A stretch of DNA of 64,000 bases, taken from assembly GCF_900111805.1 (NCBI RefSeq), contig NZ_FOJN01000001.1:248001-312000 (forward strand), given 5' to 3'. Of the stretch, positions 49,969 through 59,887 are shown one piece after another. Numbering within the stretch: position 1 is the first letter of the stretch; each line of letters opens with the position of its first letter. A program made the position numbers and the translations under genes. Origin of the DNA: Rhodococcoides kroppenstedtii. Lineage in GTDB: Bacteria; Actinomycetota; Actinomycetes; Mycobacteriales; Mycobacteriaceae. A model generated the notes under the pieces. The model saw only the letters and a list, made by a program, of their open reading frames with translations, did not search any database and was not told the DNA's origin.

Positions 49969-50526
49969 ATGCCAACGCTGGGACAGATCGGGAAGAAGCT
50001 GGGCCGCCTCGCCGTCGCGGAGGGGCCGCGCCTGTTCCGTCAGTTGCAGCGATCCGGCGCTCTCGACCGCGTCCAGGAACAGCTCGCGGGACGTCGCCCG
50101 AGCGCGCCGTCCGCACCCGCCGGGCGTCCGGTGAGCACCACGTCCGCCCCGACGGCGGCGCGTGCCCGCCGCATCGAGTACGCCCCCGCGCTCGACGGCG
50201 CCGCGGACCCCGGCGAGATCGTCTGGACCTGGGTCGCCTACGAGGAGGACCCGTCGCAGGGCAAGGACCGGCCGGTGCTCGTCGTCGGCCGCGACGGCGC
50301 GACGCTGCTCGGCCTCATGCTCTCCAGCAAGAACCACGACGGCGACCGTGACTGGCTCGCCGTCGGTTCCGGCCCCTGGGACGCGCAGGGTCGACCCAGC
50401 TGGCTGCGCCTGGACCGCGTCCTCGACGTGCCCGAGGCCGGCATCCGCCGCGAGGGCGCGATCTTCCCGCGCGAGAAGTTCGACGCCGTCGCCACCCGAC
50501 TGAAGTCCCAGTTCTCCTGGCACTGA
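49969..50526 (+). CDS. PemK/MazF-like protein with N-terminal extension
   Basis: 185 residues. Residues about 80-185 resemble the MazF/PemK beta-barrel (DPGEIVWTWVAYEEDPSQGKDRPVLVVGRDG, then DWLAVGSGPWD and RPSWLRLDRVLDVP). The first 75 residues are a basic helix and a Ser/Ala/Pro-rich linker, not part of ordinary toxins. No antitoxin gene lies beside it, and it is constant in this position after lepA in mycobacteria (Rv2405), so a housekeeping RNA-related role is as likely as a toxin role. Confidence 0.75.
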   Translation: MPTLGQIGKKLGRLAVAEGPRLFRQLQRSGALDRVQEQLAGRRPSAPSAPAGRPVSTTSAPTAARARRIEYAPALDGAADPGEIVWTWVAYEEDPSQGKDRPVLVVGRDGATLLGLMLSSKNHDGDRDWLAVGSGPWDAQGRPSWLRLDRVLDVPEAGIRREGAIFPREKFDAVATRLKSQFSWH

Positions 50527-50553
50527 GCCGGATTCACGGCCACCCGGCCGCGG

Positions 50554-51396
50554 TCACGCCAGCCGGGTGATCTCCACGACCACGTCGAGCTCGGTGGATC
50601 CGCCGCCGGAGAAGATGCCCTTGAGCGGCGGCACGTCCGCGTAGTCACGCCCGATGCCCACCGAGACGTGCTGTTCGCGCACCGGCACGGCGTTGGTCGG
50701 GTCGTATCCCCACCATGATCCGGTCCAGGCCTCCACCCACGCGTGGGACTGCCCTTCCACCGACTCCCCCACCACCGCGTCGGCGGTCGGGTGCAGGTAC
50801 CCGGACACGTACCGCGCCGGAATCCCGATGCTGCGCAGCATGAGCAGGGTCAGGTGGGCGTAGTCCTGGCAGACGCCCTTCTTCTCCGCGTACGCCTCGA
50901 CGGCGGAGGTGTGCACACCCGTGGTGCCGGGAACGTAGGCCATCTCGGCGTGCACCCACTCGGCCACCGCGGTCACGGCCTCGTAGGGCGTGCGGTCCTT
51001 GGCCAGCTTCTTGGCGACGGACGCCAACTGGCGGTTGGCGGGCACGTAGGTGCTGGTCCCGAGCAGCTCGTCGAACCGGTCGGTCACCGAGTCCGCGTGC
51101 AGGTCACCCCACTCCGACGGCTCCGCGGGCGGGGTGAACGCGTCGGTCTCGACGACCGAGGAGCCCACCACCTCGAGCGACGTGTGCGGGGCATGGAGGT
51201 CGAACGCCGTGACCGCGGTGCCCCAGTAGTCCGTGTAGCGATAGGAGCGCGTCGCCGGATCCGTCTCGACGCGGTTCAGGATGACGTTCTGGCGATTGTC
51301 GCTCCGAGGGGTCAATCGCGCCTCGTTGTACGACGACGTCACCGGGGCGTCGTAGTTGTAGCCCGTGGTGTGCACCACGCGCAGTCGCCAGCTCAC
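50554..51396 (-). CDS. transglutaminase-like cysteine peptidase-fold protein
   Basis: 280 residues from GTG 51396 with a GGGGGGAG site. A bacterial transglutaminase N-terminal domain (about 1-90) precedes the catalytic fold with the triad C176 (KKGVCQDYAH), H218 (GQSHAWVEAW) and D232 (WGYDPTN). It is the last of three overlapping genes (ATP-grasp, alpha-E, transglutaminase), a cassette known from many bacteria and predicted to make or modify a peptide. No substrate peptide is known here. Confidence 0.9.
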   Translation of the reverse strand: MSWRLRVVHTTGYNYDAPVTSSYNEARLTPRSDNRQNVILNRVETDPATRSYRYTDYWGTAVTAFDLHAPHTSLEVVGSSVVETDAFTPPAEPSEWGDLHADSVTDRFDELLGTSTYVPANRQLASVAKKLAKDRTPYEAVTAVAEWVHAEMAYVPGTTGVHTSAVEAYAEKKGVCQDYAHLTLLMLRSIGIPARYVSGYLHPTADAVVGESVEGQSHAWVEAWTGSWWGYDPTNAVPVREQHVSVGIGRDYADVPPLKGIFSGGGSTELDVVVEITRLA

Positions 51397-52364
51397 AGCT
51401 CTCCCCCCACCTGCGCGACGTCCGTGCGCGCTCCGGCATCCGTCCACGCCACCCAGGGCGCCGCGTGGAAGTACTGCGTCGAGATCGCGTCGCCGACGTC
51501 GCTGCACACGCTCTGCAGGGCCATCAGACGATCCTGCAGGTCCTCGAGCAGCGCTCCCGGCTGCAGGAACTCGAGTTCGCTGCGGGCGCGGCCGAGCAGA
51601 CGCTGCGCCTCCGCGGTCGAGCCCACGCGACTGTCCGGCCGGTGGTCGAGCTCGTCGAGCGACGCCTCCGCCTGACTCAAGGCGTAGAAGATCGAACGCG
51701 GGAACAGTCGATCGAGAACCATGAACTCGAGCACCCGCTGGGCGTCCAGTGCGCCCCGATAGGTTCGCAGGTAGGTGTCGTGCGCTCCGGCCGAGCGCAG
51801 CACCGTGACCCACGCCGGCGACGACGGCCGGTCACCCGCGCGGGCGAGCAGGAGTCGGACCGTCATGTCCACCCGTTCGACGGACCGGCCCAACAGGAGG
51901 AAGCGGTACCCGTCGTCACGGCTGAGCGTGGAGTCCGCCAACCCGGCGAACATCGCGGCCCGCTCCTCGATGAAGCTGAAGAACTCGTGCGGTCCGAGCC
52001 GCTTCGAGGCGCGGATGCGATCGTTCAGCGCGTTGTAGGTGGTGTTGAGGCACTCCCACATCTCGCTGGACGTGACTTCCCGTGCGCCGCGGGCATTCTC
52101 GCGAGCGCTCGACAGCGAGTCGACGATCGATCCCGTCCCGTTGCGCGAGAAGGCGACCAGTTCGGTCAGCGACCACACGTCGAGTCGTTCGGTGGGAAGC
52201 TCGAAACCCAACACGCGCAACAGGACTCGGGACGCGTGGTCGGGATCGACCGTGGCGTCCTCGAGCAGCTGATGCACCGTGACGTCGAGAATCCGAGCGG
52301 TGTCGTCGGCACGCTCGACGTAGCGCCCGATCCAGTACAGCGATTCCGCGTTGCGCGCCAACAT
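51393..52364 (-). CDS. alpha-E domain protein (DUF403)
   Basis: 323 residues from ATG 52364. Entirely helical alpha-E family protein: MLARNAESLYWIGRYVERAD at the start and FLLLGRSVERVDMTVRLLL in the middle are hallmarks. Its role is unknown; it always travels with the circularly permuted ATP-grasp enzyme and is thought to assist it. Starts within the stop of the ATP-grasp gene (TGATG) and ends within the start of the transglutaminase gene (GTGA). Confidence 0.9.
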   Translation of the reverse strand: MLARNAESLYWIGRYVERADDTARILDVTVHQLLEDATVDPDHASRVLLRVLGFELPTERLDVWSLTELVAFSRNGTGSIVDSLSSARENARGAREVTSSEMWECLNTTYNALNDRIRASKRLGPHEFFSFIEERAAMFAGLADSTLSRDDGYRFLLLGRSVERVDMTVRLLLARAGDRPSSPAWVTVLRSAGAHDTYLRTYRGALDAQRVLEFMVLDRLFPRSIFYALSQAEASLDELDHRPDSRVGSTAEAQRLLGRARSELEFLQPGALLEDLQDRLMALQSVCSDVGDAISTQYFHAAPWVAWTDAGARTDVAQVGGEL

Positions 52365-54079
52365 CACTCGGCCCCCGTTCCGGTGGTGTCCGTGCGGCCC
52401 TGCTGCTGCTGTTGGATCTGCGACGATGTCAGCTCGGGACCCTGCGGCGCGGTCGGTGACGACGGCGGTTCGCTCACGATCTCCTGACCGCCCAGTTCGC
52501 GTTCCTCGGACGAACTCCGGCTCGCGAGCACCCAGGTGTCCTTGCTGCCGCCGCCCTGGCTGGAGTTCACCACCAGCGACCCTTCGGGCAGCGCGACGCG
52601 CGTCAGTCCGCCGGGCAGCACCCACACGTCGTCGCCGTCGTTGACCGCGAACGGCCGCAGGTCCACGTGGCGAGGTACCAGCTGATCGCCGATCTTGGTG
52701 GGCACCGTCGACAGTTGCACCACCGGCTGGGCGATCCAGCCCCGCGGATCGGCCTTGATCTTGCGCGTGATCGCGTTCAGCTCCTTCGCACTGGCGTCGG
52801 GACCGAAGACGATGCCGTAGCCGCCGGATCCCTCGACCGGCTTGATCACCAACTCGTCCACGCGGTCGAGGACTTCCTCGCACTCCTCCGGGAGCCAGCA
52901 GCGGTAGGTGTCGACGTTGGCCAGCAGCGGCTTCTCGTGCAGGTAGTACTCGATGATCGTCGGCACGTACGTGTAGGTGAGTTTGTCGTCGCCGACGCCG
53001 TTGCCCACCGCGCTGGAGATGACGACGTTGCCGGCGCGCGCCGCGTTGACGAGCCCGGCCACTCCCAGCACCGAATCGGGCCGGAACTGCATGGGGTCCA
53101 GGTAATCGTCGTCGATGCGGCGGTAGATGACGTCGACCTGCCGCTCGCCCTCGGTGGTGCGCATGTAGACGACGTTGTCGCGGCAGAACAGGTCGCGGCC
53201 CTCGACGAGCTCGACGCCCATCAACCGGGCGAGCAGCGAGTGCTCGAAGTACGCGGAATTGGCGACGCCCGGAGTCAGGACGACGATGGTGGGGTCCGCC
53301 TCGTTGATGGCGGCCGCAGCGCGCAGGGCCCGCAACAGATGGGTCGCGTAGTCCCCCACCGCGCGCACCCGGTGACTCGCGAAGAGGTCGGGGAAGACCC
53401 GCGCCATGGTGCGCCGGTTCTCCATGACGTAGCTGACGCCGGACGGTGAGCGGAGGTTGTCCTCGAGCACGCGGAACGTGCCCTCCGCGTCGCGCACCAG
53501 GTCGATGCCGGCGACGTGGATGCGCACGCCGTTGGGAGGCACGATGCCGAACGCCTCGCGGTGGAAGTGCTCGCAGGAGGTCACCAGCCGCTTGGGCACG
53601 ACACCGTCGCGCAGGATCTCCTGGTCGCCGTAGATGTCCGCCAGGAACATCTCCAGCGCCTTGACGCGCTGGGTGATGCCGCGCTCGAGCTTGTTCCACT
53701 CGGCCGCGGCGATGACGCGGGGCACCAGGTCCAGCGGGAACGGCCGCTCCTGACCGGACAGCGAGAAGGTGATGCCCTGGTCGACGAAGGCGCGGCCGAG
53801 CGCGTCCGAGCGGGCCTCGAGCTCACCGGCGTCGGAGGGAGCCAACGCCTTGTGGATGCCCTTGTACGGTCCGCGCAGGCCACCGTCGCCGTCGAACATC
53901 TCGTCGAACGCGAGCCCGTACCGGCCCACGTCGCTGTACCCGCCGAACACCCCGTCGGTCGTCGACGAGCGAGCGGTCGACCGGGACGACCGTGCCGTCG
54001 ATTTCTGCGACTGCGCGGATTTCGACGTCGTCTTCGCCGGCTTGTCCGGCTTCTCCGTCGCGGTGGACCGTGGGCTCAT
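52364..54079 (-). CDS. circularly permuted ATP-grasp ligase (DUF404/DUF407)
   Basis: 571 residues from ATG 54079. The N-terminal 45 residues are Lys/Ser/Thr-rich and disordered. The core (about 50-530) has YKGIHKALAPSD, IHVAGIDLVRDAEGTFRVLEDNLRSPSGVSYVMENR, DLVIKPVEGSGGYGIVFGPDAS-like ELVIKPVEGSGGYGIVFG and GGGSKDTWVL, all typical of this ATP-grasp group. It is expected to form an amide or peptide bond using ATP. Gln- and Thr-rich residues end the protein. First gene of the cassette (Rv2411c position). Confidence 0.92.
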   Translation of the reverse strand: MSPRSTATEKPDKPAKTTSKSAQSQKSTARSSRSTARSSTTDGVFGGYSDVGRYGLAFDEMFDGDGGLRGPYKGIHKALAPSDAGELEARSDALGRAFVDQGITFSLSGQERPFPLDLVPRVIAAAEWNKLERGITQRVKALEMFLADIYGDQEILRDGVVPKRLVTSCEHFHREAFGIVPPNGVRIHVAGIDLVRDAEGTFRVLEDNLRSPSGVSYVMENRRTMARVFPDLFASHRVRAVGDYATHLLRALRAAAAINEADPTIVVLTPGVANSAYFEHSLLARLMGVELVEGRDLFCRDNVVYMRTTEGERQVDVIYRRIDDDYLDPMQFRPDSVLGVAGLVNAARAGNVVISSAVGNGVGDDKLTYTYVPTIIEYYLHEKPLLANVDTYRCWLPEECEEVLDRVDELVIKPVEGSGGYGIVFGPDASAKELNAITRKIKADPRGWIAQPVVQLSTVPTKIGDQLVPRHVDLRPFAVNDGDDVWVLPGGLTRVALPEGSLVVNSSQGGGSKDTWVLASRSSSEERELGGQEIVSEPPSSPTAPQGPELTSSQIQQQQQGRTDTTGTGAE

Positions 54080-54197
54080 GGCGTCATGGTGCCTCACCGG
54101 GTGCGTCCTGGCACGGGGGACACGACAATTATCGTCGGTCACAAGAGCCCCGGCCGTCACACTCGTCGGGCGACGGTGTCCCCCGGCGGCGGGCGAA

Positions 54198-54226
54198 TTG
54201 GGTTCACGGTCCGTCGCTGGTAGTCT
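54198..54226 (+). promoter_or_regulatory. promoter of rpsT
   Basis: TTGGGT (54198-54203) and TAGTCT (54221-54226) are 17 nt apart, giving a start near 54233 and a leader of about 120 nt. The remaining sequence between 54080 and 54197 shows no gene. Confidence 0.5.
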
Positions 54227-54353
54227 CGACCGTCGGGCGTGGGCACGTCATCCGTGCCCGCCGCATGCTTAGCACGAGCACAGCACGTCACGGCCAGGAT
54301 CGTTCCCCGGAGCCAGCCGTCCCGGACCGAGTAGAAGCGAAGGATATTTCAGC

Positions 54354-54614
54354 GTGGCCAACATCAAGTCCCAGGTGAAGCGCATTGCCACCAACGAGCG
54401 TCAGCGTCTGCGCAATCAGTCGGTGAAGTCGTCGCTGCGCACCGCCGTCCGGTCGTTCCGTGAGGCTGCTGCCGCCGGCGACAAGGACAAGGCCGAGACC
54501 CTCCTGCAGTCGACCAGCCGTCAGCTCGACAAGGCTGCCAGCAAGGGCGTCATCCACAAGAACCAGGCCGCAAACAAGAAGTCGGCGCTCTCCCTGGCGT
54601 TCAACAAGCTCTGA
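54354..54614 (+). CDS. rpsT: 30S ribosomal protein S20
   Basis: 86 residues, GTG start with GAAGGA upstream. Opening [20 protein letters not shown] and the helical end [18 protein letters not shown] are typical of bS20, which binds 16S rRNA early in 30S assembly. It is alone on the plus strand between the ATP-grasp cassette and holA. A strong hairpin follows. Confidence 0.97.
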   Translation: MANIKSQVKRIATNERQRLRNQSVKSSLRTAVRSFREAAAAGDKDKAETLLQSTSRQLDKAASKGVIHKNQAANKKSALSLAFNKL

Positions 54615-54663
54615 TTCGCGCCACGGTCCGCTTCCCTCGGGGAGCGACGCGCCGTGCCGTGCC

Positions 54664-54702
54664 CACCACACCCCGGTCGCCCTCGGCGGCCGGGGTGTGG
54701 TG
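54664..54702. terminator. bidirectional hairpin between rpsT and holA
   Basis: CACCACACCCCGG (54664-54676) and CCGGGGTGTGGTG (54690-54702) pair perfectly over 13 bp, with CGCC/GGCG continuing towards the loop. It lies between two convergent genes and has no long T tract. Confidence 0.75.
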
Positions 54703-54729
54703 CGTTCCCTGGGTCGAGCACCGGCCGAC

Positions 54730-55707
54730 CTACCGCGCCGCGGCCAACCCCGCGACGACGGTGACCGCCCGCTCCACCGCGTAGTCCGCGTCGGCGGCCT
54801 GCCCCTTCACGTCCGCGTTCAGCGCGGCTACCACCTGCAGCGCCGCGGCGATGCGCTCGGGATCCCAGTGCCGGGCCTGCGCCTGCGCCTTCTTCACCTT
54901 CCACGGCGGCATCCCGAGTTCCGGCGCCATCCGGAACGGGTCGCCGCGGCCCGCCGACCCGACGCGGGCGACCGTGTGCACGGCGTCGGCCAGGGCGTCC
55001 GCCAGCAGGACGTGCGGCGCACCGCCCAGCATCGCCCATCGCAGCGCCTCGAGCGCCGCTGCCTTCTCCCCCGCGACCGCCTTGTCCGCGATGTCGAACC
55101 CCGTCACCTCGGCGCGGCCCGAGTAGTACCGCTTCACGGCGGCGACGTCGACCTTCCCGCCGGTGTCCGACACCAGCTGGGAACTCGCGGCGGCGAGCTC
55201 GCGCAGGTCCGAACCGACGGCGTCCACCAGGGCCGCGATGGCGTCCGGTGCCACCCGCACGTCGTGACGGCGGAACTCCCCGCGCACGAAGTCGATGCGG
55301 TCCGAGGCCTTGGTGATCTTGGCGCAGTCGTGCACCACCGCACCCGCCTTCTGCAGCACCCCGACCATCGACTTCGCCCGTCCCCCACCGGAATGCAGGA
55401 TCACGAGCACCACCCCGTCGATCGGTGACGACGCCGCGTCCTGCAGCAGCGTGACCGCGTCCTTGCCCGCCTCGGCCGCGGCCTCGAAAATCACGGCCCG
55501 GTCCTCGGCGAACAGCGAGGGACTGAGCAGCTCCGCCAACTCGGCCGTGGTGGTGTCCCCGGCCCGGATGGTGTCGACGGGGAGATCCGCGCCCCCGCCG
55601 GCCGCCCGACGCAGCGCCGACACGATGGACGAGACGGCACGCTCGACGAGCAGCTCCTCGTCACCCAGGACGAGATGAAGGGGCTCGGGGCGGGTCGCTG
55701 CACTCAC
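54730..55707 (-). CDS. holA: DNA polymerase III subunit delta
   Basis: 325 residues from GTG 55707. [20 protein letters not shown] at the N-terminus and [20 protein letters not shown] fit the delta subunit of the clamp loader, which opens the beta clamp. The start lies 47 nt within the end of comEC, so the two genes are coupled, matching the mycobacterial order. Confidence 0.92.
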   Translation of the reverse strand: MSAATRPEPLHLVLGDEELLVERAVSSIVSALRRAAGGGADLPVDTIRAGDTTTAELAELLSPSLFAEDRAVIFEAAAEAGKDAVTLLQDAASSPIDGVVLVILHSGGGRAKSMVGVLQKAGAVVHDCAKITKASDRIDFVRGEFRRHDVRVAPDAIAALVDAVGSDLRELAAASSQLVSDTGGKVDVAAVKRYYSGRAEVTGFDIADKAVAGEKAAALEALRWAMLGGAPHVLLADALADAVHTVARVGSAGRGDPFRMAPELGMPPWKVKKAQAQARHWDPERIAAALQVVAALNADVKGQAADADYAVERAVTVVAGLAAAR

Positions 55708-57295
55708 CGGACGATCGTGCCACGGGCGACCGACAGCCCCGACCCTCCCGACCCCCTCGCGCCCGGACCCACCACCACACGCCGATCGCACCCACCGCGA
55801 TCGCGCCCACCACCAGCGCACCGGCGAGCCCGTCGGGGGTGGGAATCACCGCGCCGGGCGCCGACGCGCACACGCGCGCGACCTCGACGAGCCACGCGAG
55901 GGGAAGCCGCGTCACCCCCGCCACCAGTGCGCCGACGTCGACGTCGACCACGGCGATCAGGGCCGCCGCGGCGCCCACCACCGTGACCGGACCGACCACG
56001 GGCGCCGCGAGCACGTTCGCGACGACCGCGTAGAGGCTCGACCGGCCCGCCATCGCCGCCACGATCGGCGCGGTCACCAGATGGGCGGCCACCGCGACCA
56101 CGACGGCGCCCCGCACCGGCGACCGCGCGGGCCGACCGTCCGGCGCATCGGGATCTCCGACCCACCAGCGCAGCAGCACGGGCGCCAGCAGCACCAGCGC
56201 CGCGGTCGCCGTGACCGACAACGCGAAACCCCACGACACCGCCAACGCCGGGTCCACCGCGAGCATCACGATCACAGCGGTGGCGAGCGCCGGCATCGCG
56301 TGGCGTCGTCGCCCCGTCAGCAGCGCGAGCAGGCCGAGCACCCCCATCACCGCCGCCCGCAGCACGCTCGGCGACGGACGGGCGATCACCACGAACGCCA
56401 CCAGCGCGAGCCCGGCGAGCAGCACGGTCACGCGCGGACCCAGCGTGCACGCCCGCGCCAGCAGCACCACCGCACCCACGAGGAACGCGAAGTTGGCGCC
56501 CGACACCGCCGTCAGATGCGACATGCCGGCCTCGGTGAAGTCTTCCTCCACATCGGGCAGCAGCCCCGATCGGTCGCCCACCACGATGCCCGGCAGCAGA
56601 CCTGCGGACTCGGGTGGCAACGCCCGCTCCGACGCGGCGGTCAGCGCGCCCCGGACGGCGGTGGCCGCCGCCGCCCACCACGGCGGGTCGCCCGGGCTCG
56701 GCGGGCCGGTCGGGCGTGCCACGGCGGCGACGAGGCCCGGTCGGTCCGGCACGGCCAGGCGGGCCCGGAACGTCACGGGCGTCCCGTACGCCACCCGCAT
56801 CCACTCGGCTCCGGTGGCGAGAACGGTCAGATCCGCCGGGCCGGTCACCGCGTCGCGGCCCGACGCCACCCGATGCGCCCGCACGGACAGCACCACGAGA
56901 GACGCACCGGCGCCGTCGATTTCGCGGGGATCCTCGCTGACGGTGCCGTCGACGCCGACGAACCGTCCGGCCTCGGCGTAGGCGCGCACCGGCCCGGTGT
57001 CGACCGTGTCGACACGCAGCGCGGCCGTCCCAGCGAACGCGGCGGTCACCACGAGCGCGGCCGACGCCACCGTGACGATTCGCCGCCGGGAGCCCATGGC
57101 GGCGGTCCACAGACCACACCCGGCGGCCATCGTCACGCACGCGACCGCCAGGACCACCGCGGCGGACGCCCCCGCCCCGACCCCGAGTCCGCACGCGATC
57201 CACGCCCCCACCGCCGACGGCACCAGGCGCAGGTCCGGAACGGTCGAATCCTGCTGTTCCGCAGCGTCGTCGGCCCCGCCGGGGTCGTCCGTCAC
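55661..57295 (-). CDS. comEC: ComEC/Rec2 family membrane protein lacking the beta-lactamase domain
   Basis: 544 residues from GTG 57295. Several N-terminal spans, an OB-like extracytoplasmic part (about 95-200) and the competence domain (about 225-500) with [31 protein letters not shown] and ANVLAAPVV. The C-terminal metallo-beta-lactamase domain of full ComEC (about 250 more residues) is absent; the protein ends in a charged tail overlapping holA. ComEC transports one DNA strand across the membrane. Without the nuclease domain the pathway would need a separate enzyme. Overlaps comEA by 4 nt. Confidence 0.88.
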   Translation of the reverse strand: MTDDPGGADDAAEQQDSTVPDLRLVPSAVGAWIACGLGVGAGASAAVVLAVACVTMAAGCGLWTAAMGSRRRIVTVASAALVVTAAFAGTAALRVDTVDTGPVRAYAEAGRFVGVDGTVSEDPREIDGAGASLVVLSVRAHRVASGRDAVTGPADLTVLATGAEWMRVAYGTPVTFRARLAVPDRPGLVAAVARPTGPPSPGDPPWWAAAATAVRGALTAASERALPPESAGLLPGIVVGDRSGLLPDVEEDFTEAGMSHLTAVSGANFAFLVGAVVLLARACTLGPRVTVLLAGLALVAFVVIARPSPSVLRAAVMGVLGLLALLTGRRRHAMPALATAVIVMLAVDPALAVSWGFALSVTATAALVLLAPVLLRWWVGDPDAPDGRPARSPVRGAVVVAVAAHLVTAPIVAAMAGRSSLYAVVANVLAAPVVGPVTVVGAAAALIAVVDVDVGALVAGVTRLPLAWLVEVARVCASAPGAVIPTPDGLAGALVVGAIAVGAIGVWWWVRARGGREGRGCRSPVARSSGECSDPPRAPSSRPG

Positions 57296-58023
57296 GGCAC
57301 CACCAACTCCGTCAGCTTCTCCAGACGTGCCGGCCCGATGCCGGTCACCTCGGCCAGCTGCTCGACACTCGCGAAGGGGCCGTTCTCCTCCCGCCACGCC
57401 ACGATCGCGGCCGCGGTGACGGGACCGACGCCCGGCAGGGCGTCGAGGTCGGCCTCGGTGGCGGAATTGAGCGAGACCCGTCCCGGTGCGGCAGCCTCGC
57501 CCAGAGCCCCGGCGGTCGGCGGCGCTCCGTCCGCGGTCAGCACCCCACCGACCGGGGCCGTACCGCCGACCCCCACCACCACCTGCTCGCCGTCGGCGAC
57601 GGGCCGGGCCCAGTTCAGGGTGAGCATGTCGGCCTCGGGCCGATGACCGCCGGCCGCGGCCACGGCGTCGGCAACGCGGGAGCCGGCCGGCACGGTGACC
57701 AGTCCGGGCCGCAGCACGGCGCCGACCACGCTGACGACCATCGACCCGGGCGGGTCGGGCTCGGCAGAGGGAACCGACTCCACGGCCGGTCCCGCCACGG
57801 ACGGGAGCGGCGGCACCGCGACCACCTCGGGCGCGTCGCGCATCAGCAACCCGGCCGTCCCGAGAACCAGCACGACCCCCACCACCACGAGCGCCCGCAA
57901 TCCCCGCGAGCCGAGATCGAGCCGGACGCCCCGCAGGCGCGGCGTCGGTCGCTCGGGCCGCACCGGACGGTCGTCGAAGCCGGGCCCGTCGGCGAGATCG
58001 GACGCGAGGTCGGATGACGTCAT
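57292..58023 (-). CDS. comEA: ComEA-type DNA-binding protein (SLBB and helix-hairpin-helix)
   Basis: 243 residues. A cytoplasmic N-terminus is followed by one membrane anchor (about 43-62), an SLBB domain (about 95-150, VVSVVGAVLRPGLVTVPAGSRVADAV) and a double helix-hairpin-helix domain (about 180-243, DALPGVGPVTAAAIVAWR and VTGIGPARLEKL). It would bind DNA outside the membrane and hand it to ComEC. In M. tuberculosis eis and a degV gene lie between comEA and octT; here only 84 nt separate them. Confidence 0.92.
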   Translation of the reverse strand: MTSSDLASDLADGPGFDDRPVRPERPTPRLRGVRLDLGSRGLRALVVVGVVLVLGTAGLLMRDAPEVVAVPPLPSVAGPAVESVPSAEPDPPGSMVVSVVGAVLRPGLVTVPAGSRVADAVAAAGGHRPEADMLTLNWARPVADGEQVVVGVGGTAPVGGVLTADGAPPTAGALGEAAAPGRVSLNSATEADLDALPGVGPVTAAAIVAWREENGPFASVEQLAEVTGIGPARLEKLTELVVP

Positions 58024-58107
58024 GCCCGCGACGCTAGGGTCCGGCGTCGACGCGACCTCCGCATCGGAACGAACCCGGGGACAACCTCGGACCCGGGGAT
58101 GGACGAC

Positions 58108-58815
58108 TCAGGTGCCCCGCAGCACCCGCAGCATCGCCTCCGCGACCCGCTCGTGCGAGGCCCAACCCCAGTGGATGCCATCGGGATTGGTGGTGCCGGC
58201 GCGGAAGTCGTCGATCACCGCGGCCTTCAGATCGACCAGGGGAACGTTCGCCGAGCGAGCCCACGCGGTGGTCGCCCGCACGGCGGGCTCGCGGCCCGCG
58301 TGCACCCGTCCGTAGGCGTCGCACTCGTGGACGGACGGCAGGGTCGCCACCATCGGTAGGTCCGGCCGCACCGCGGCCACCGCACCCCGGATCTGCTCGA
58401 GGTAGTCGACGGACAGCGCGGGCGGCAGCGCCACCGGACGGCCGAGTCGCGACAACCGGGGTTGCGCCCATCCGTATCCCGCGCGGACGGCCCGTCGCAG
58501 CGCCGGCGGCCGGACGTACCGGATCTGCTCGCGGAGGGCGGTCGGCAGCGGCGAGGGCAACGAGTCCATGCCGCTCGTGCCCACCACCAGCGCCCCGGCA
58601 CGAGGTATCGCCGCCCAGACCCGCGGATCCTGGGTGAGCGCCCACCACGCGTCGCGACAGGTCCAGCCGATGCGGGCGACCAGCTCGACGTCCCAGCCGA
58701 GTTGGCGGCCCACGAGCGACGGCCAGATGCGCGGATCGTCGGCGGGCAGCCCGCCCTCGGGCCCGTAGTACGACAGCGAGTCGGCCAGGACCAGCAGCAC
58801 CGGCCGCTCGGTCAC
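58108..58815 (-). CDS. octT: SGNH-hydrolase-like diglucosylglycerate octanoyltransferase
   Basis: 235 residues from GTG 58815. SGNH features: [14 protein letters not shown] (block I with catalytic Ser), [10 protein letters not shown], and [12 protein letters not shown] (Asp-x-x-His). Adjacent to gpgP with a GTGA overlap, which is the gene order of Rv2418c (OctT), the enzyme acylating diglucosylglycerate in methylglucose lipopolysaccharide synthesis. Name by position and motif, not by search. Confidence 0.82.
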   Translation of the reverse strand: MTERPVLLVLADSLSYYGPEGGLPADDPRIWPSLVGRQLGWDVELVARIGWTCRDAWWALTQDPRVWAAIPRAGALVVGTSGMDSLPSPLPTALREQIRYVRPPALRRAVRAGYGWAQPRLSRLGRPVALPPALSVDYLEQIRGAVAAVRPDLPMVATLPSVHECDAYGRVHAGREPAVRATTAWARSANVPLVDLKAAVIDDFRAGTTNPDGIHWGWASHERVAEAMLRVLRGT

Positions 58816-59459
58816 AGCACGTCTCCGGCGACGGCCGCGGTGGCGTTCCAGATGTCCAGGCGCCAGGGCGGCTCGGACTCGTAGCGGGAGAGCTGAACCC
58901 AGCTCGCGTTGCCGAGCCCGCCGAGCACGGGCCACGACTCCACCGGCAGCGCGAGCAACGACGCCGTGAGCGCGGCGATGGTGCCGCCGTGTGCGACGAG
59001 CACCACCGGGTCCGCGGTCCATGCCGCGTCGCTCAGCAACTCCTCGACGAGAGGCCGGGCGCGGGCGGCGACGTCCAGGCGCGATTCACCGCCGGGCGGA
59101 CGGAACTCGGAGTCGCTGCGCCAGGTCTCCCGAATACCGGGCGACGACGCGTCGATGTCGGTGTGCGACAGGCCCTGCCAGTCCCCGAGGTGCGTCTCGC
59201 GCAACCGCGGATCGGTCTCGACCGGCACCTCGGCGTGCGTGCCCAGGGCGCGGGCGGTGTCGTGCGCACGGCGCAGATCGGAGGTGACGATGCGATGCGG
59301 ACGCAGCGTCGCGAGCTCGCGCGCCGCGAGGTCGGCCTGCCGACGCCCGAGGTCGGTGAGGTCGGTGTCGAGGTGACCCTGCATGCGCCCGGCCGCGTTG
59401 TACTCGGTCTGACCGTGCCGGAGCAGCACCAGCCGACGCACCGGCAGCGGAGCACTCAC
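58812..59459 (-). CDS. gpgP: glucosyl-3-phosphoglycerate phosphatase (histidine phosphatase)
   Basis: 215 residues from GTG 59459. Histidine-phosphatase motif [10 protein letters not shown] (R14, H15) and the second His in [11 protein letters not shown], with E in [12 protein letters not shown] as proton donor. By position it equals Rv2419c, which dephosphorylates glucosyl-3-phosphoglycerate on the way to methylglucose lipopolysaccharide. Other phosphoglycerate-mutase-like activities are possible. Coupled to rsfS and octT by 4-nt overlaps. Confidence 0.85.
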   Translation of the reverse strand: MSAPLPVRRLVLLRHGQTEYNAAGRMQGHLDTDLTDLGRRQADLAARELATLRPHRIVTSDLRRAHDTARALGTHAEVPVETDPRLRETHLGDWQGLSHTDIDASSPGIRETWRSDSEFRPPGGESRLDVAARARPLVEELLSDAAWTADPVVLVAHGGTIAALTASLLALPVESWPVLGGLGNASWVQLSRYESEPPWRLDIWNATAAVAGDVL

Positions 59460-59887
59460 GCCGTCGGGGCGCTTCCGTTCGGCTCGTCGTGGCCCTCGTC
59501 GGTGCCGTACGTGGTGCGCTCTTCGGACCGCACGCCCTCGATCTCGAGCACGGGGCAGTCCTTCCACAGCCGCTCGAGGGCGTAGAAGTGGCGCTCGTCG
59601 TTATGAAGGACGTGGACCACGACGTCGACGTAGTCGAGCAGCGCCCAGCGTCCCTCGCGGGTGCCCTCACGGCGCACCGGCTGGTGGCCCGCCTCGCGCA
59701 GCTTCTCCTCGATGTTCTCGACGATCGCGTTGACCTGACGCTCGTTGGGCGCCGACGCGATCACGAAGCAGTCGGTGATGACGAGCTGTTCCGAGACGTC
59801 GATGACCATGACGTCGGCGGCCAACTTGTCGTCGGCGGCGCGGGCGGCGACGGTCGCGATCGCGACGGCATCGGATGTGGCACTCAC
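59456..59887 (-). CDS. rsfS: ribosome silencing factor RsfS
   Basis: 143 residues from GTG 59887. The nucleotidyltransferase-like fold of Rsf[34 protein letters not shown] and [30 protein letters not shown]. It binds L14 and blocks subunit joining when nutrients are scarce. The last 25 residues are acidic/polar. Overlaps nadD and gpgP by 4 nt each. Confidence 0.94.
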   Translation of the reverse strand: MSATSDAVAIATVAARAADDKLAADVMVIDVSEQLVITDCFVIASAPNERQVNAIVENIEEKLREAGHQPVRREGTREGRWALLDYVDVVVHVLHNDERHFYALERLWKDCPVLEIEGVRSEERTTYGTDEGHDEPNGSAPTA

